From: Eutreptiella sp. 'Long Island Sound 2002'
Taxonomy: Eukaryota; Euglenozoa; Euglenophyceae; Eutreptiales; Eutreptiaceae
NCBI GenBank assembly: GCA_964036045.1
Contig: OZ038381.1
Coordinates: 100,755,367-100,819,366 of the forward strand
Reading direction: 5' to 3'
DNA length: 64,000 nt
A program made the position numbers and the translations under genes. Shown here piece after piece: positions 19,701-33,835 of the stretch. Position 1 is the first letter of the stretch. The number at the start of each line of letters is the position of its first letter. Below the pieces are notes generated by a model. That model had not been told where the DNA came from and searched no databases. It worked only from the letters and a program-made list of their open reading frames with translations.

Positions 19701-20543
19701 GTGGGACTGGGTTATGCCGCCCACGAAGTGGACTCGGATGACGATTTTGCCCAGCAGGACGACTACATTGTCGAGAACATCCTCACGCATCATCCAAACA
19801 AGTCGGCGGCTGGCGCGGTGCTCAAAGTGCGCTGGCACGGCTACAGCCCCTTGCATGACCATTGGGAACCAGTCTCCTCCTTCATGCCCCGCATCAACAC
19901 CCCATTCATGGAGAATATTGCCAATTGTAGCAAAACCCCCCAATTTCTCCCTGTCATGTGCGCTGTGCCAGGTGCCCCCTTGCACACACCACAGGTGAGG
20001 AGACTCCACCGCTGGGCACCACCAGAGGGCGCACAACATCAAAATGCATCTCAGCACCATCAACCAGTTCAAATTGAGACAGAGCAGCAGGAATATCGCA
20101 TAGCACAGCAATCACAACACAGAGTACAGCAGCTTTTGCCCAGCAGTCCAATAGTGGTCACAGCCAATGCACCACTCAGCAGAACAACCACTGCCCCAGC
20201 AAACTTTCCATCACTGCAAGTCAGGCCCCAACAACACCATGTCTGCAGGAGCAGCGCCAATCAGAACCACTACACGACCTGTAATACACCGCCGCGCATC
20301 AGAGCAGTGCCAGTGTACCAAATGTACCATGATACGCAGCATGATGCACAAGAGGCAGCACTTCGCCTGCCCGTGCTACGCCCCTCCTCCTGCCCCAACC
20401 CCCGCTTGCCTTGTCTGCACAGGTTTAGGTGCGATATTTGCAGCGGCGTGCACAATGCCTCAGAGGGTGTCTTTCACTGCGACGCCTGCCACTGGGACGC
20501 TGCGACCTCGTGTAGCCCAGCGACAATGTTGCCCAATTCCTAG
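19701..20543 (+). CDS. Chromodomain plus DC1-like zinc-finger protein
   Basis: Open frame of 280 codons. Residues ~22-75 read as a chromodomain: 'DYIVENILTHH', then 'LKVRWHGYSPLHDHWEPVS'. This matches the aromatic and Trp-Glu-Pro pattern of domains that bind methylated histone tails. A Gln/Pro-rich linker follows. Residues ~245-275 repeat the Cys/His finger of the 18377 frame ('CDICSGVHNASEGVFHCDAC'). Chromodomains also end the integrases of some Ty3-type retroelements, but I see no reverse transcriptase or integrase core upstream. Either a heterochromatin-linked cellular gene or a retroelement remnant is possible. Confidence 0.55.
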   Translation: MGLGYAAHEVDSDDDFAQQDDYIVENILTHHPNKSAAGAVLKVRWHGYSPLHDHWEPVSSFMPRINTPFMENIANCSKTPQFLPVMCAVPGAPLHTPQVRRLHRWAPPEGAQHQNASQHHQPVQIETEQQEYRIAQQSQHRVQQLLPSSPIVVTANAPLSRTTTAPANFPSLQVRPQQHHVCRSSANQNHYTTCNTPPRIRAVPVYQMYHDTQHDAQEAALRLPVLRPSSCPNPRLPCLHRFRCDICSGVHNASEGVFHCDACHWDAATSCSPATMLPNS

Positions 20544-20549
20544 CGCTGC

Positions 20550-23500
20550 TCGGGGCAAAAGTTCAGCACCCCTGCCTTTGGGCCGGTACAGCTTTGCTGC
20601 CACCCAAAAGGGTTAGCATGGGACAGTGCGAGGGTGACAGACGGCTCGTAGACGCGACACCACAGTCCTGGGGTTATTGCAGGGCATACCTCCTGTCCCT
20701 CTTGTGTGGGAAGGTGTTGCCCCCGCGTACATCAAGGAATCCGGAGCTCAGCAGCTGGGGACCAATGGGCTGGCGAATGGGACTGCCAGTAGCCAGCATC
20801 GGTATGGATTTGCAACAAAGGGCCCTCCTCCCCCCAAGGGAGATTTTTGATTGCCCTCGTAAACCGGTGTTGGCCTATAGCATTGCTGAGGTGGGACCTT
20901 TTGGAATTTTGTTGAGATGAGTCGGGTCGAGGTTCCCGCAGAAGCATGATTTCCCTGGACAATGCCATGGATGAGGGTTGTGAGTGTAATGAAACTGGGG
21001 GTACTGGGCAGGGTATCGGGGGAAGATGAGAAGCCGCCGCTGTGACTCCAGCTTGGGCCATTTCTTGCAGCGTAGTGTTGCGGTTGTAGTCATAGAGAGA
21101 GAAGAGGCCGGTCGTTCAGGCAGGCCGGCAGCCTCTTGATCGGGTTTGCTGGATGCAAAACCCACTGAGTAAGTCTGCCCACCAGGCGTCACCGCCGGGG
21201 GCTCATTCCTGCGTCAAAGCGACCTACCCCTTGTTTTGTTGCCCACAGGGTGCATCACTACCGCTGCTCCCGTCCGAGGGTGGGCTCTCGGTCTCACCTC
21301 ATTCCTTTGTGATGAATGGTGCTTCATTTCACCAGCGACGGTTGGTGGGCAGCTGAAAGCATTTTGTAATTTACCGACCACTTCTTGCAGTGATTGGACA
21401 ATCAACGACAGCGACCTGACAGCAGTTGACAGTCGACTTCACCGACAACAGACGGTGGTTAACAACCAGCAAATGGCGTTTTGCCACCGGCACATGACAG
21501 TTACCACCAGCACATGGCACTTCGGCACCAACGGATGGCAAGTGGCAGCAGTAGACGGTAGTGAGCGTCACACATGGCACTGCAGAACCAGCAGACAGTA
21601 GTGTAACCATCAGCAAGTGGCACTTCACCACCAGTAAATAGCACTCAACCCCCGGCAGACGGCACCATTTAACCACCAGCAGATCCAGTCTGTGTATTTG
21701 GAGCTGTCTCTCCTTTTTGGGTTCATTTCCTTCAGCCCTTTCGGCTTATTGTGAGAAAAAAAAACTAAGCAAAGGCAACAGCATCTGTGAGGCAACGCTT
21801 ATCTGTGTGCCAATGGGTGCGTCGGATTGTCTCAAGCAGACCACTCTCCAAGCATGGTACACTCTGCCAAAGTCAAATTGCAGAGTGTCTCGGCGATCAT
21901 TTGGGCACAGGTGAGGTTACGTTGTACGATAATTATGCACCTGATAGACTCCATACACACCTGCGGTGGCATGCACGGATTCTGCCTCTAATGCTGATTG
22001 TATACCAATCACAATAGTGGGTAGCACCGGGTGTGATGTACTGCCGGTTCTTTCACTGTAGGCACATGGTTGTACAAGGGTTCTGTTGAGATAGCCCCAT
22101 TTCCAGGAAGTCGGGAGAATGTGGAGATCTGCGATTGTGAAGGCAGGGGATTCTGACGGGGTGGGGAAGAAGTGGGCTACTGCTGCATCGTATGCCAGCA
22201 CTTGATACCAGCGATTTATGGGTCCTCACGTCGAAAATGCATGCTGGAGCCGTCCCCAAAAAGAAGAAGATAAATGTGGAGGAGCCGGTAACAACCGTCC
22301 TGGCCATTGTGTTCACAGTGGAACAGGGGACAGGGTAGGGTTGTTCCTGTAGGGACTTTGTACAGATGGGTTCCTTCAGTCCGCCCTCTCTGGGATGCGG
22401 GTATTCGGGATCATGCCCCCGCAGTAGGGGCAGCATGTGAGTACAAAAGCCTTTGGGGGGCAAGGGAGGCCGAGACACCGTGGTCGCCGAATGAGGGACG
22501 GCGTGAGATTGGTACGCGGATGACTGGGGGTGATCAGGCGGCTCCTCGGTGCCACAAGCATTTGACGCGTAGCTTGAAATTCCAAGAAAGGACCTTTAAT
22601 TCCTTCTATCATTGCACATTCGAATCCCAGCCAAGGCTTATAATTTCTTTTTCCTGACATCAACACGTTTACCGCATGAGGCCAAAATGCAGGGAGGATT
22701 CATTTTTGTGACAACAAGAAAGTGCTTGCACTGCACGCGGTGTTGAGGTCATTATCTCAGGAACGACCTGATTATTCCCCAGAACGGGGAAATTTACATT
22801 TGCTGCTTACAGGGTGACTTGCACCCCCCCCCCCCCCGCGCGGGCGATGCACATGTGTGCCGTGCATAGTGTTTGGTTCCGAAGGGCTGGTGCTCCATAA
22901 CATTGTACTAAGGTATACTCCGCTACATACCCGTCACCTCCCCGTTACATTCCTGTGATGGGGTTGTCATACTGCTGGTTCCAAGGAGACCACCGGGATT
23001 TTGAGGGGCTGCAAAAGTATTGTGCATCGGTAAATTTTTGTGCACACCGTCCAGTGTGTGTAGGTGCAATATCGAACTGACTGCCTGGGCCTCAACTTTG
23101 TCCCCATTGTGATCTTCACGTTGCCCACACGCAGACGTGGTCATGCAAACACATATGTTTGCGTCTAATATGTACGTACTCTTGACCATGTTGCCCTGAT
23201 TCACGCTCTCTGACATGCTGAAAGCAGGCAACGCATTCCCTTACCAATCGCAACTCCAATGGCTCCCCTATGCACTGCTCCTTTTGTCCACATATTGACA
23301 AATTTGTTGCACTTGTTGAGCTTTTTTTCTTTGTGTCCTGTGTGCTGCCTGCAATGCATGCAAAAAGTGTGTGTGTGTGTGTGTGTGTCTGTGCACGCGC
23401 CTGTGTGCATATACGTGTGCATGTGTGTGCTCAGGGCATTATAACCCGAAGGGGTTGGACTGGATGCTGTACCCATGAAAATGTAGACAAGGCTTGGGCC

Positions 23501-24580
23501 TTAATGCTGAGGATTAAGTGTGGCAGTCTGCTGCAGGTGGTGGGTGAATTTTTTTTCGGGAAGCCAGGCTGTTTGAGTCCCCCTAAACAGGGGGGTTGGA
23601 AAAGGGTTTTTTGACTGAAGGCATGTTTCGCCCCAAGAAACCAGCCTGTTTTAGGACGAGCAATGGCTTGAAACTGGGCCACAAAGTGGCCTGTGTGTGC
23701 ATACCTCGAAAGAATCGGCGCCATGAGGGGTATCCAGACTCAGACATTGATGCCCCCCCACGGCCCATCCTCTGGAGTGGCCAACATGTTGAGGAGGTCT
23801 GGTCCACATTTCATTCTAATTCGGCGCCATAGGCCCAGACCATTGCTTTTTGCATACGCCGGGGGGTTAACATTTTGTTTTCACCATATGTGTGTATACT
23901 CAAAATGCTCAGAATTCTATTGGGTATACAAACGTATCGAAAACATGAAATTTTTTCCCCTGCCTGCTAGGATTGGACCCCGGCGGGGTAAAAACAGTTT
24001 TTACAAAAGAGTTTACGCCACATATGTGTGCTCAGAATGATCAGCGCGACGAGGGGATCATGTTGATGTATGCATGTTGGGGTAACCCCCCCGACCACAC
24101 CCCGCCCCTGCCCCCTCCCCACCCCTGACCTGTTCTGTCCCCAGCTAAAGGGAGGTTAGAGGGATGCCGGGGTTAGAATAAGCCAGGTGTAACAGGGCCT
24201 GGGTATTCTTCTCTTGGGTCAGGGCATGGTCAGAGAGTCGAGTGTGAGTGCTCTCAGCAACATCCCCCCCTTTTCCGTCCCACTCCTTGACCCCCACCCT
24301 TGGTGCCCTTTTATCCCTGAGTGCCCATATTTGTTGCCCCTAGTTGAGTCACCGCTATGGGAGTAGCCTACAGTAGTAGCCTGGGTGCTGAAAGGCAAGC
24401 AAGGTGCACTCACAGGGTCAGGATACATCAGTAGATTCTCTGTCTTGCTATTCTTTCCTCTTCCTCTCCTATTCCCTCCCCCTCTTGGGGGGCCGTGTTT
24501 GGTGCTCATGGGCTGCTTCTATTGTGCCCGTTGGCACCCTGCGGGTGGCGTTGGATGCTTCAAGTTGCTCACCACAGCAA
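20550..24580. other. Four-kilobase stretch without a supportable gene
   Basis: Only short frames without motifs are present. Features seen: degenerate 'accaccagca.atggcac' short repeats at 21410-21680; a poly-C run near 22827; a GT tract at 23370-23430; and a diverged repeat at 23872-23930 shared with 17375-17450. Nothing else is supported. Confidence 0.5.
23370..23430. repeat. GT microsatellite
   Basis: A run of gt dinucleotides with few interruptions, followed by degenerate 'gtgcatgtgtgtg'. Confidence 0.9.
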
Positions 24581-24838
24581 CCCCCCCCCAAATCGCCGGC
24601 CGAATTCGGCTGACCTCGCCGATTTGTTCCGCCGATTTGTTGGGTTTCTGAATTTTGCCGATTTCTTTTGCCGATTCTTTGGGTTTCTGTGATTTTGCCC
24701 ATTCGTTCTGCCGACTTGTTGGGGCTTCTGGGATGGTAGGACACCTGATTTGGACGTGTCAACCTAAGATGTGCATCATTTACTTCGGGACACTGGATAA
24801 TACTTTTTCTTTCTACATTGGTTCTTCAGATTGGCACC

Positions 24839-27247
24839 ATGAAGTTTTTTTACTGCCCAGAGAAAGACGCATCTCTGGTCCCCTGGGATTCATTGTCCCC
24901 CAGTGATCAAACTTTTCTGCGGGACAAGTACCCTGATGCTGGTCAGGGGGCAGTTTGCAACTTATGTGTTCGCTCTGCACGCCCCAGTGCGTTCTTCAGC
25001 CGCCGTTCCTCAAGCACCTCATCATCAGCCCCCCAATCATTGGATTCTGGGCTGCAGGTGCCTTCTGCTCCTCGAGTTGTGTCTGGTGCAGCCACGTTTT
25101 TGGCCACAGAGTTAGTGGAATCTGGAGTTGTGGAGCTTTCAGCGTCTGTTGCAGAGTCTTCTACTGCTGCCACAGGGTCTGCCACAGGGTTTGCAACAGA
25201 CCCACCTACCGCATCACAATCAAATGGTCCGAAAGTGGGCGCAAACCCTTCACGCCCGGACACTTTGAAGGAGGCCAAACAGCCCCGTGTTTTGAAAAAC
25301 ATTACTGTTGCACAGAGGGTTGAGAAGTACGGTCGGTATGGTCCGTACGACAACAACGGTAGGCTGTACTGCAAGCCATGTGGAAAAAAGATGGATGAGA
25401 CACGGGAGGACTTAGTGACGAAGCACGTTACCTCAGGCATCTATGATGTTGCGTGCGCCAAACATATTTGTGCTGGTGCAAAATTTGTGCTTGCTCCAGG
25501 ATATGAGCAGCGAGAGGAAAGGCGCAAGGTAAAGGAAAAAGAGGCCAAGGAACGTGCAGACAAAAAGAGGAAACACGAATACGTTACCCAGAAATGGGAC
25601 AAAGACAGAGACAAGAAATATAAGGAGGAGGTTGTGGAGTTGCAACGCGGTAAACGCCGGGCTTTCCGTGAGGACGAGCCGGTTTCCCCTCTTGCGGAGC
25701 TGGCATCAAAGCCATCATGGCAAACCATTTTGGAACTAAAGGATCCGCGTGACCTCCCAAAAGAGTTGGTGTTTTCCCTCATGGAAGGTGGCCGACCCTT
25801 GACAGTTGTTGAGGACATTCGTCCAATTTTCAGGGCGTATACCCCAGTCAGTGGTCACGTTTGCGGAACCAATTAGGCTGAAGACTGTTACCGCCCAACC
25901 ATTATTCGCAAACCGCGGGCGGGCTGCCGCTTTGCGTCTTTTGAATGATGATGTGATGCGGGGTGCCCTCTTGAACGGGAACCTCTTGCTTCCAGTACAA
26001 CGCCCACTCCCCAAACTGCTGCACTTCCCGACGGGCTGTGTCATCCGGGAACAACAGGGTGTAGTGGCTACTGTCACGAGGCATGGAGTCACACTGACGG
26101 GGGTCAAAAACACGTTGCCTGCGAGTTGTTTTTGACGAGACCACCGATTGCTGCGATCGTCATCCGGTGAACATTATTGTGCACACCCCTGAGCGTGTTT
26201 GCTACACCACAACTGCATTCATTGGTCGCAAGGAGGCACTCAACAGCTTGACAGTTGCTAAGGCTGTGATGGATGCATGGGAGCAGCTGGGCTTGCCACG
26301 GGACCGTGTAGGAGTGGTTATGGTTGACAATGTTGGGTACTGTGCAAAGGCATTTAAGGACCATGTGGCTGTCTTTTTTGGTAACGCACGGTTGCGCACG
26401 TGCTGGGCTCATTCGCAACGTAGGCAAAGGTATATTGATTTCATTGGGGAAAGTCTTCTTGATTACACCGACACACACTAGTCTTCATCCATGGTAAATG
26501 CAGCACACCATAGCAAGTATCTACGGGGTGAGTATCGGTGGCTAAAGCAGGAGGCTCAGGATCACAAAAAGAAAAGGGTAAACGAAACAGATGAGAACGC
26601 TAAGGTTGTGCAACTGCCCACCGTGCTTCAAAACGCCCTAGATGTGTTAGAAAAAAAGCGCATGCTTCTGCATCTGTCCCTCACCTTCTATGCGGGTATG
26701 GGTGATCCCATTTACAAGTTCATTGAGGGATTTTAGGTTGATGTGGTGCCCAAAGGTGGCAAAGATGGCGAGAGGCGTCCCATTGCACATCGGCTTTTTG
26801 TGCCAGTGCTTGAACTTGAGGTAAAGCTAGAAACATTTGTCCAAGACGGAACTCAGGTTCCTGGCTGCCCTCCTTGACCTATTGAAACAGCTTGACGTAC
26901 GCGCATCCCGCGTTAGTTTACTGCAACGGGTGGGACAGAAGGTGTTGGTTGTGGTGGAGAAGCACAAGCGCAACCAACTAGCCTTTTTTGATCAAGTGCG
27001 GTTCCAATTGTTGAAGTGGTGGGGGAATGCGGCCGAGTTCAAGGGTCTGCGGGGGTTGGCACAACACGCCACGAACGCTCTTACCTTTCCAGTTACCAGC
27101 ATTGTTGCCGAGGTGTCTTTCCGGATTTTGAAGGGTTTGCTTACCCCAGAGCGTCGGTACATGGATTCAAACAACCAGATTGGGTACCTTTTGTGCATGA
27201 TAAATGGCGATGTCACTAGGCGAATCCCACAATGGGCTCGGGAGTAG
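24839..27247 (+). pseudogene. DUF659-type hAT transposase, copy 1 (rearranged)
   Basis: The first frame (ATG 24839 to TAG 25876) has an N-terminal Cys pair ('CNLC'), a BED-like finger ('LYCKPCGKKM', then His) and a Lys/Glu-rich coiled stretch. The catalytic part continues in another frame: 'VVFDETTDCCD' at about 26123-26158, 'VDNVGYCAKAF', then 'CWAHSQ' (about 26401). In-frame TAG codons lie at 26479-26481 and 26734-26736. A 150-bp segment that belongs near 27000 is missing there and instead sits inverted at 25965-26114, breaking the frame before the first catalytic Asp. The C-terminal end ('RILKGLLTPERRY', to TAG 27245) is intact here, whereas copy 2 has a stop in it. Confidence 0.7.
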
Positions 27248-27507
27248 AGAGGAAGGGGCAAGGGATAGGGGATTGGGGCTGGGTGGTCGTGTCTGTGCCC
27301 TGCAGAGTGTTAAATTTCTTAACGTGCCTACCGACCTAATCTCTGTGGCATCCAATGGTGATGCTGCGCCTCGACCTCATGCTGAAAGGAAGAAACAAGA
27401 GAAGAAAGAAGAGCAAAAAGAAGAGAAGAAAGAAGAAGAAGAAGAGAGAGAGGAATTGGGAGAGGAATGGGGGGATGAGGGGGAGAGGAGGTGCTACCTG
27501 GTAGCCG

Positions 27508-27549
27508 TTGGTACACGCTAGAACACCCAATCTTGTTCTAGCCTAGAAC
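27508..27549 (+). repeat. Left 42-bp terminal inverted repeat
   Basis: Inverted partner at 43140-43181. Past the shared 42 bp both sides continue with different arrangements of 'ctagaac'/'gttctag'. Confidence 0.75.
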
Positions 27550-27635
27550 ACTCTAGCTAGAACGTTCTAGCCTAGATTAGATCAACTCTAGAACGATATA
27601 ATAGCCTAGGTAGAACACAAAAAACAAATTATCGC

Positions 27636-30475
<2,840 letters not shown>

Positions 30476-30596
30476 TTTGCTGTTGGCACGCCCCCCAGTG
30501 TCCGTTCGGCAGCTTGCGTTTTGTTGAAGACATCTCCACGCTTGGCGCTGCTTCGTCTACTCTACTAATCTCGTTTCTGTATCCTCCGACCCTCTC

Positions 30597-32003
30597 ATGG
30601 CCGACCCCCCTATTATCTGCCGCCGGTGTCACAAAGGCGGGCACCATGCCTCTGCCTGTCCAGAAGCTAGCACCGGCAATCGCTCGGGGCGAGGAGGCCG
30701 CGGCCCTCCACCGTCAAAGTGCTGGACCTGTGAGCTGATCGATGGCGCTGATGCAAACCATTGGGGAGATGAGTGTCCAGTAGCCGCGCAGCGACTGAAG
30801 GATCGCCAATGCACCCTATGTGGTTCGCCAGACCACTGGAAAAAAGGATGCCCCAGATACGAAGCAGACAAACATAAGGCCCGCAATCCCACAACCACCT
30901 ACTGGCCCACCGGTCCCAAGCGATCAGCAATCTCATGGTGCCTGCGCTGCGGAGTCAAAGGGGAACACCCCACAATGGATTGCACAGCCGCCGGTCCCCC
31001 AATCATCCTGCCTGACGCCTCCGATGCCGACGATCTGCAGGATGTCTGCCTCTGGTGCTCTATTAAAGGCCACTCCCATCAATCCTGCATGCGTCCAGCT
31101 CCAATCCAGGCAAAAGAAAATGCTACAGCTATTGCGGGTCTGACAGATCGCGTGGATGCCCTACAAAAATCCGTTACAGACTTCAATGCCTTGTCAGGAA
31201 AAGTGTCCACATTGGAGGGACAGATGTCCAGTTTAATGACCTGGAAGTCAGCTACAGAGGGCCGCTTGACGGTTTTGGAGTCCTGGCAGTCCTCTGCCAA
31301 CAATAAATACGTCGCCCGGTCCAGCTTTGATGCATTCGTGGAAGAAAAATTCACCCCGACGTAACGACAGGCCGCTACAGCAGTAGCAACATCAACCTTC
31401 GATGAATTCGTCAACACGCGCTTCCTCCCAACTGAGCAACAGGCCTCGGCATCTCTTCCAGCGGAATCGTTCAACGACTATGTCATGAGAATCGAACATG
31501 CGGGGTTCAAACCAGCTGACCAGGACACACCGATGTCAACGGCTCGGCTCACGGGCGCCCCACGCATGGCTTCAGGGTCACAGGAGATCGGTAGCCCAGG
31601 GCAAACGGCAAAGGAAAGAGCGGCAAAGCGTGCCCACACTCCGTCTGGCGCCGGCGGTGCAAGCTCCTCGTCTTTAGTGTTCGCCACGCCGGCCTCCCGT
31701 ATACAAGCAGGGGCAGCTGCGTTTGGTGGAGTCTCACCTCCGAGTGCGCCGTGGTTAGCGCTGAAGCCTACAGAAAGCTCTCAGTGGTCAGACGACGCCC
31801 TTGACCTGCTATTCAACGAATGGACGGCTCATATGGACTCCAGATTGCAGCAGTGGGCGTCAAAGCATCTCCAGGGTGAAATGAAGAGCACGGTGGAAAC
31901 CCTGGCCCGTGATACGTGGTCACCGGAGAAGAAGCGTGGCATCTCTGCAGTGCTCACAACATCTCGAGTTCCAGTGCGCCTGTTCACCAATTTAAACCGG
32001 TAG
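30597..32003 (+). pseudogene. Gag-like ORF1 with five CCHC-type knuckles and a coiled coil
   Basis: ATG 30597 opens a frame with five Cys/His knuckles: 'CRRCHKGGHHASAC', 'CWTC....HWGDEC', 'CTLCGSPDHWKKGC', 'CLRCGVKGEHPTMDC' and 'CLWCSIKGHSHQSC'. A heptad-like stretch follows ('LTDRVDALQKSV', 'VSTLEGQMSSL'). A TAA at 31362-31364 interrupts one of two related repeats ('FDAFVEEKFTPT' and 'FDEFVNTRFLPT'), where the second repeat has GAA, after which the same frame continues open to a TAG at 32003. Such knuckles bind RNA in retroelement nucleocapsid-like proteins. Most Penelope-like elements are not described with this kind of ORF1. Confidence 0.6.
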
Positions 32004-33835
32004 GGGAGGGGGGAGACCATATTTTGTTTCGGGCGTCCTCACCCCCGCAGACATGCAGCGATGGCCCCCCCGTAGACAGTCTGGTCAGCACCATGCTCTC
32101 CCTCCAGTGGATACGGCAAAAAATGGGTCTTGCCTCTTACATAGTCCAGCAAGCATCACAGTTCGTCTCCCATCTGGACACCCACACATATTATCCAATG
32201 GACATGACACACACCGGTGATCTGATCCACAACACACGTATCCGTATCAACGCCCTATCCCATTGTGACTCCCAAAGCAGTGAGCGTGCCTTATGTGACA
32301 AACGACACACCGACAACGTAGCCGGACAGTGGGCACATGCTTCGCCTCCGCCCCCCCTGCAGGCACAACCATTCAGAGATATACAGTGTTCCAAGGTGCC
32401 TGGGTGGGTTTTCCGTAGAGTATGCCACACCCTGTCCGCGGTCAGTGGATGGTCGACACCACATGGGTGGCTTACAGCATGTCACATCCAACGGGACAAT
32501 CCAGCGACACGGCTGATACACTCCTCCTCCTCCCCCCACGTCCTGACATCTTGGGACGAATGCAGCTCCGTACTCCCTCTGCCCTCTCCCCTCCCTGACC
32601 CCCTGCAACACCTGTGGATTTGGGACCCAGCATCTGAGGTCCCAGCGGTGCAATACCACTTCCCCCAAATGTCCACTGTGGGTTGGTTCAGCACTTCACA
32701 GCCTATTCACCTTCTGACCTCGTCCAGTGCCCTGGATGCATGTGACAGCATCCAAATACACCGTCTGCACCTGCTGTTGTCGCATGAAGGATCAAGCCTC
32801 TTGGTCCACCAACCCCCACCTCAGAGCACCAATGTCCTCAGAGCTTTATGTATCCAGATGTCACGAGCCCTGTCGGATAAAAATCTTGGTAGATGGGCAG
32901 CACTCCACCAACTACGGATATCCTACCTCCCGTACAACACGCATGCTGCGCTCAGGATGGCTCGCAGGTTGAGCCACGTCCACGTCTGGTACACCAATGT
33001 AACACCCCCCCAGTATGCAGTATACTTAGTATTCCATATATACCTCCACCTTGTGTATGTGGGCGTCACAAGCAAAGCACTGATCGTTCGCCTCCGGAAA
33101 CACCAAACAGGCGCGTCGAGTTTCCAAGATTGCTCTACACTCCACCGATTAATGTTGCAAACGGACAGTGCCCACTGGGGGATCATCCCCATGCAATTTA
33201 TGAGTGATGAGTGGTACGCCAGCGTCAGGGAGGGACACTGGTGGTTTGTGTTCAAAAAACGGGCCTGCAACGATGTTGCGCCAGGCATTAGCACCGAGGG
33301 GCAAGGGTCGGGACCACGGGGATGGCTGAACCAACGAGTCCTGCAAGTCCTGCACAGCATGAAAGAGGCCCGACAGATAAAGGATTTCCCGCGACTTAAA
33401 TTTCTACAGCAGGACCTTCACAGTCTGGCCTCGCAGATGAGTGTACCACTGTACTCCGTAGGCAGTATCATCGTCCCGAATCTGCAGCCATCTCAGAAAA
33501 GTGCCCTTCACAGAGTCACCCGAAAAATGATTGCTTCAGTTGCCAGCCCCTCATGGGAAAAACAGGCCCTGGCTAAGGCCATACGAGTCGTCCGCAGTAG
33601 CCCGGTAAACATCCGCCGCGTTTTTGAGCAACATGCTCGGCGATTTGATAAGTTAGGCGACCAGCCTCCATGCAAGTGTCTCACAGCACCAAAATTCCCG
33701 GGGGTCTCCACAGTCATCGATGGACACATAGCGTACACACCACTGTGGGTACCTGCCTCAAAACCTATGCCCAACCCAACGACCCCCTACCCCTCAGAGG
33801 CTCCTCCGTCCGCTCCCAACTCCTTTCTGACCTGA
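31916..33835 (+). CDS. GIY-YIG endonuclease with CxC linker (Penelope-like ORF2, first part)
   Basis: Open frame of 639 codons. The nuclease lies at about residues 360-465: 'YLVFHIYLHLVYVGVTSKAL' (about 33017-33085) fits the GIY-YIG strand pair, and 'RLRKHQTG' supplies the conserved Arg and His. A Trp/Glu-rich stretch near 33200-33250 follows. The linker 'PPCKCLTAPKFPG' gives the CxC motif at 33671-33679. The GIY-YIG nuclease nicks target DNA to prime reverse transcription. The region before residue ~350 is unassigned. The frame ends at a TGA (33833-33835) just after overlapping the start of the reverse-transcriptase frame, implying one indel. Confidence 0.7.
   Translation: MVTGEEAWHLCSAHNISSSSAPVHQFKPVGEGGDHILFRASSPPQTCSDGPPVDSLVSTMLSLQWIRQKMGLASYIVQQASQFVSHLDTHTYYPMDMTHTGDLIHNTRIRINALSHCDSQSSERALCDKRHTDNVAGQWAHASPPPPLQAQPFRDIQCSKVPGWVFRRVCHTLSAVSGWSTPHGWLTACHIQRDNPATRLIHSSSSPHVLTSWDECSSVLPLPSPLPDPLQHLWIWDPASEVPAVQYHFPQMSTVGWFSTSQPIHLLTSSSALDACDSIQIHRLHLLLSHEGSSLLVHQPPPQSTNVLRALCIQMSRALSDKNLGRWAALHQLRISYLPYNTHAALRMARRLSHVHVWYTNVTPPQYAVYLVFHIYLHLVYVGVTSKALIVRLRKHQTGASSFQDCSTLHRLMLQTDSAHWGIIPMQFMSDEWYASVREGHWWFVFKKRACNDVAPGISTEGQGSGPRGWLNQRVLQVLHSMKEARQIKDFPRLKFLQQDLHSLASQMSVPLYSVGSIIVPNLQPSQKSALHRVTRKMIASVASPSWEKQALAKAIRVVRSSPVNIRRVFEQHARRFDKLGDQPPCKCLTAPKFPGVSTVIDGHIAYTPLWVPASKPMPNPTTPYPSEAPPSAPNSFLT

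Noticed and set aside
22053-22478. Minus-strand 141-codon frame as a gene
   Set aside because: No motif, low-complexity composition and no supporting context.
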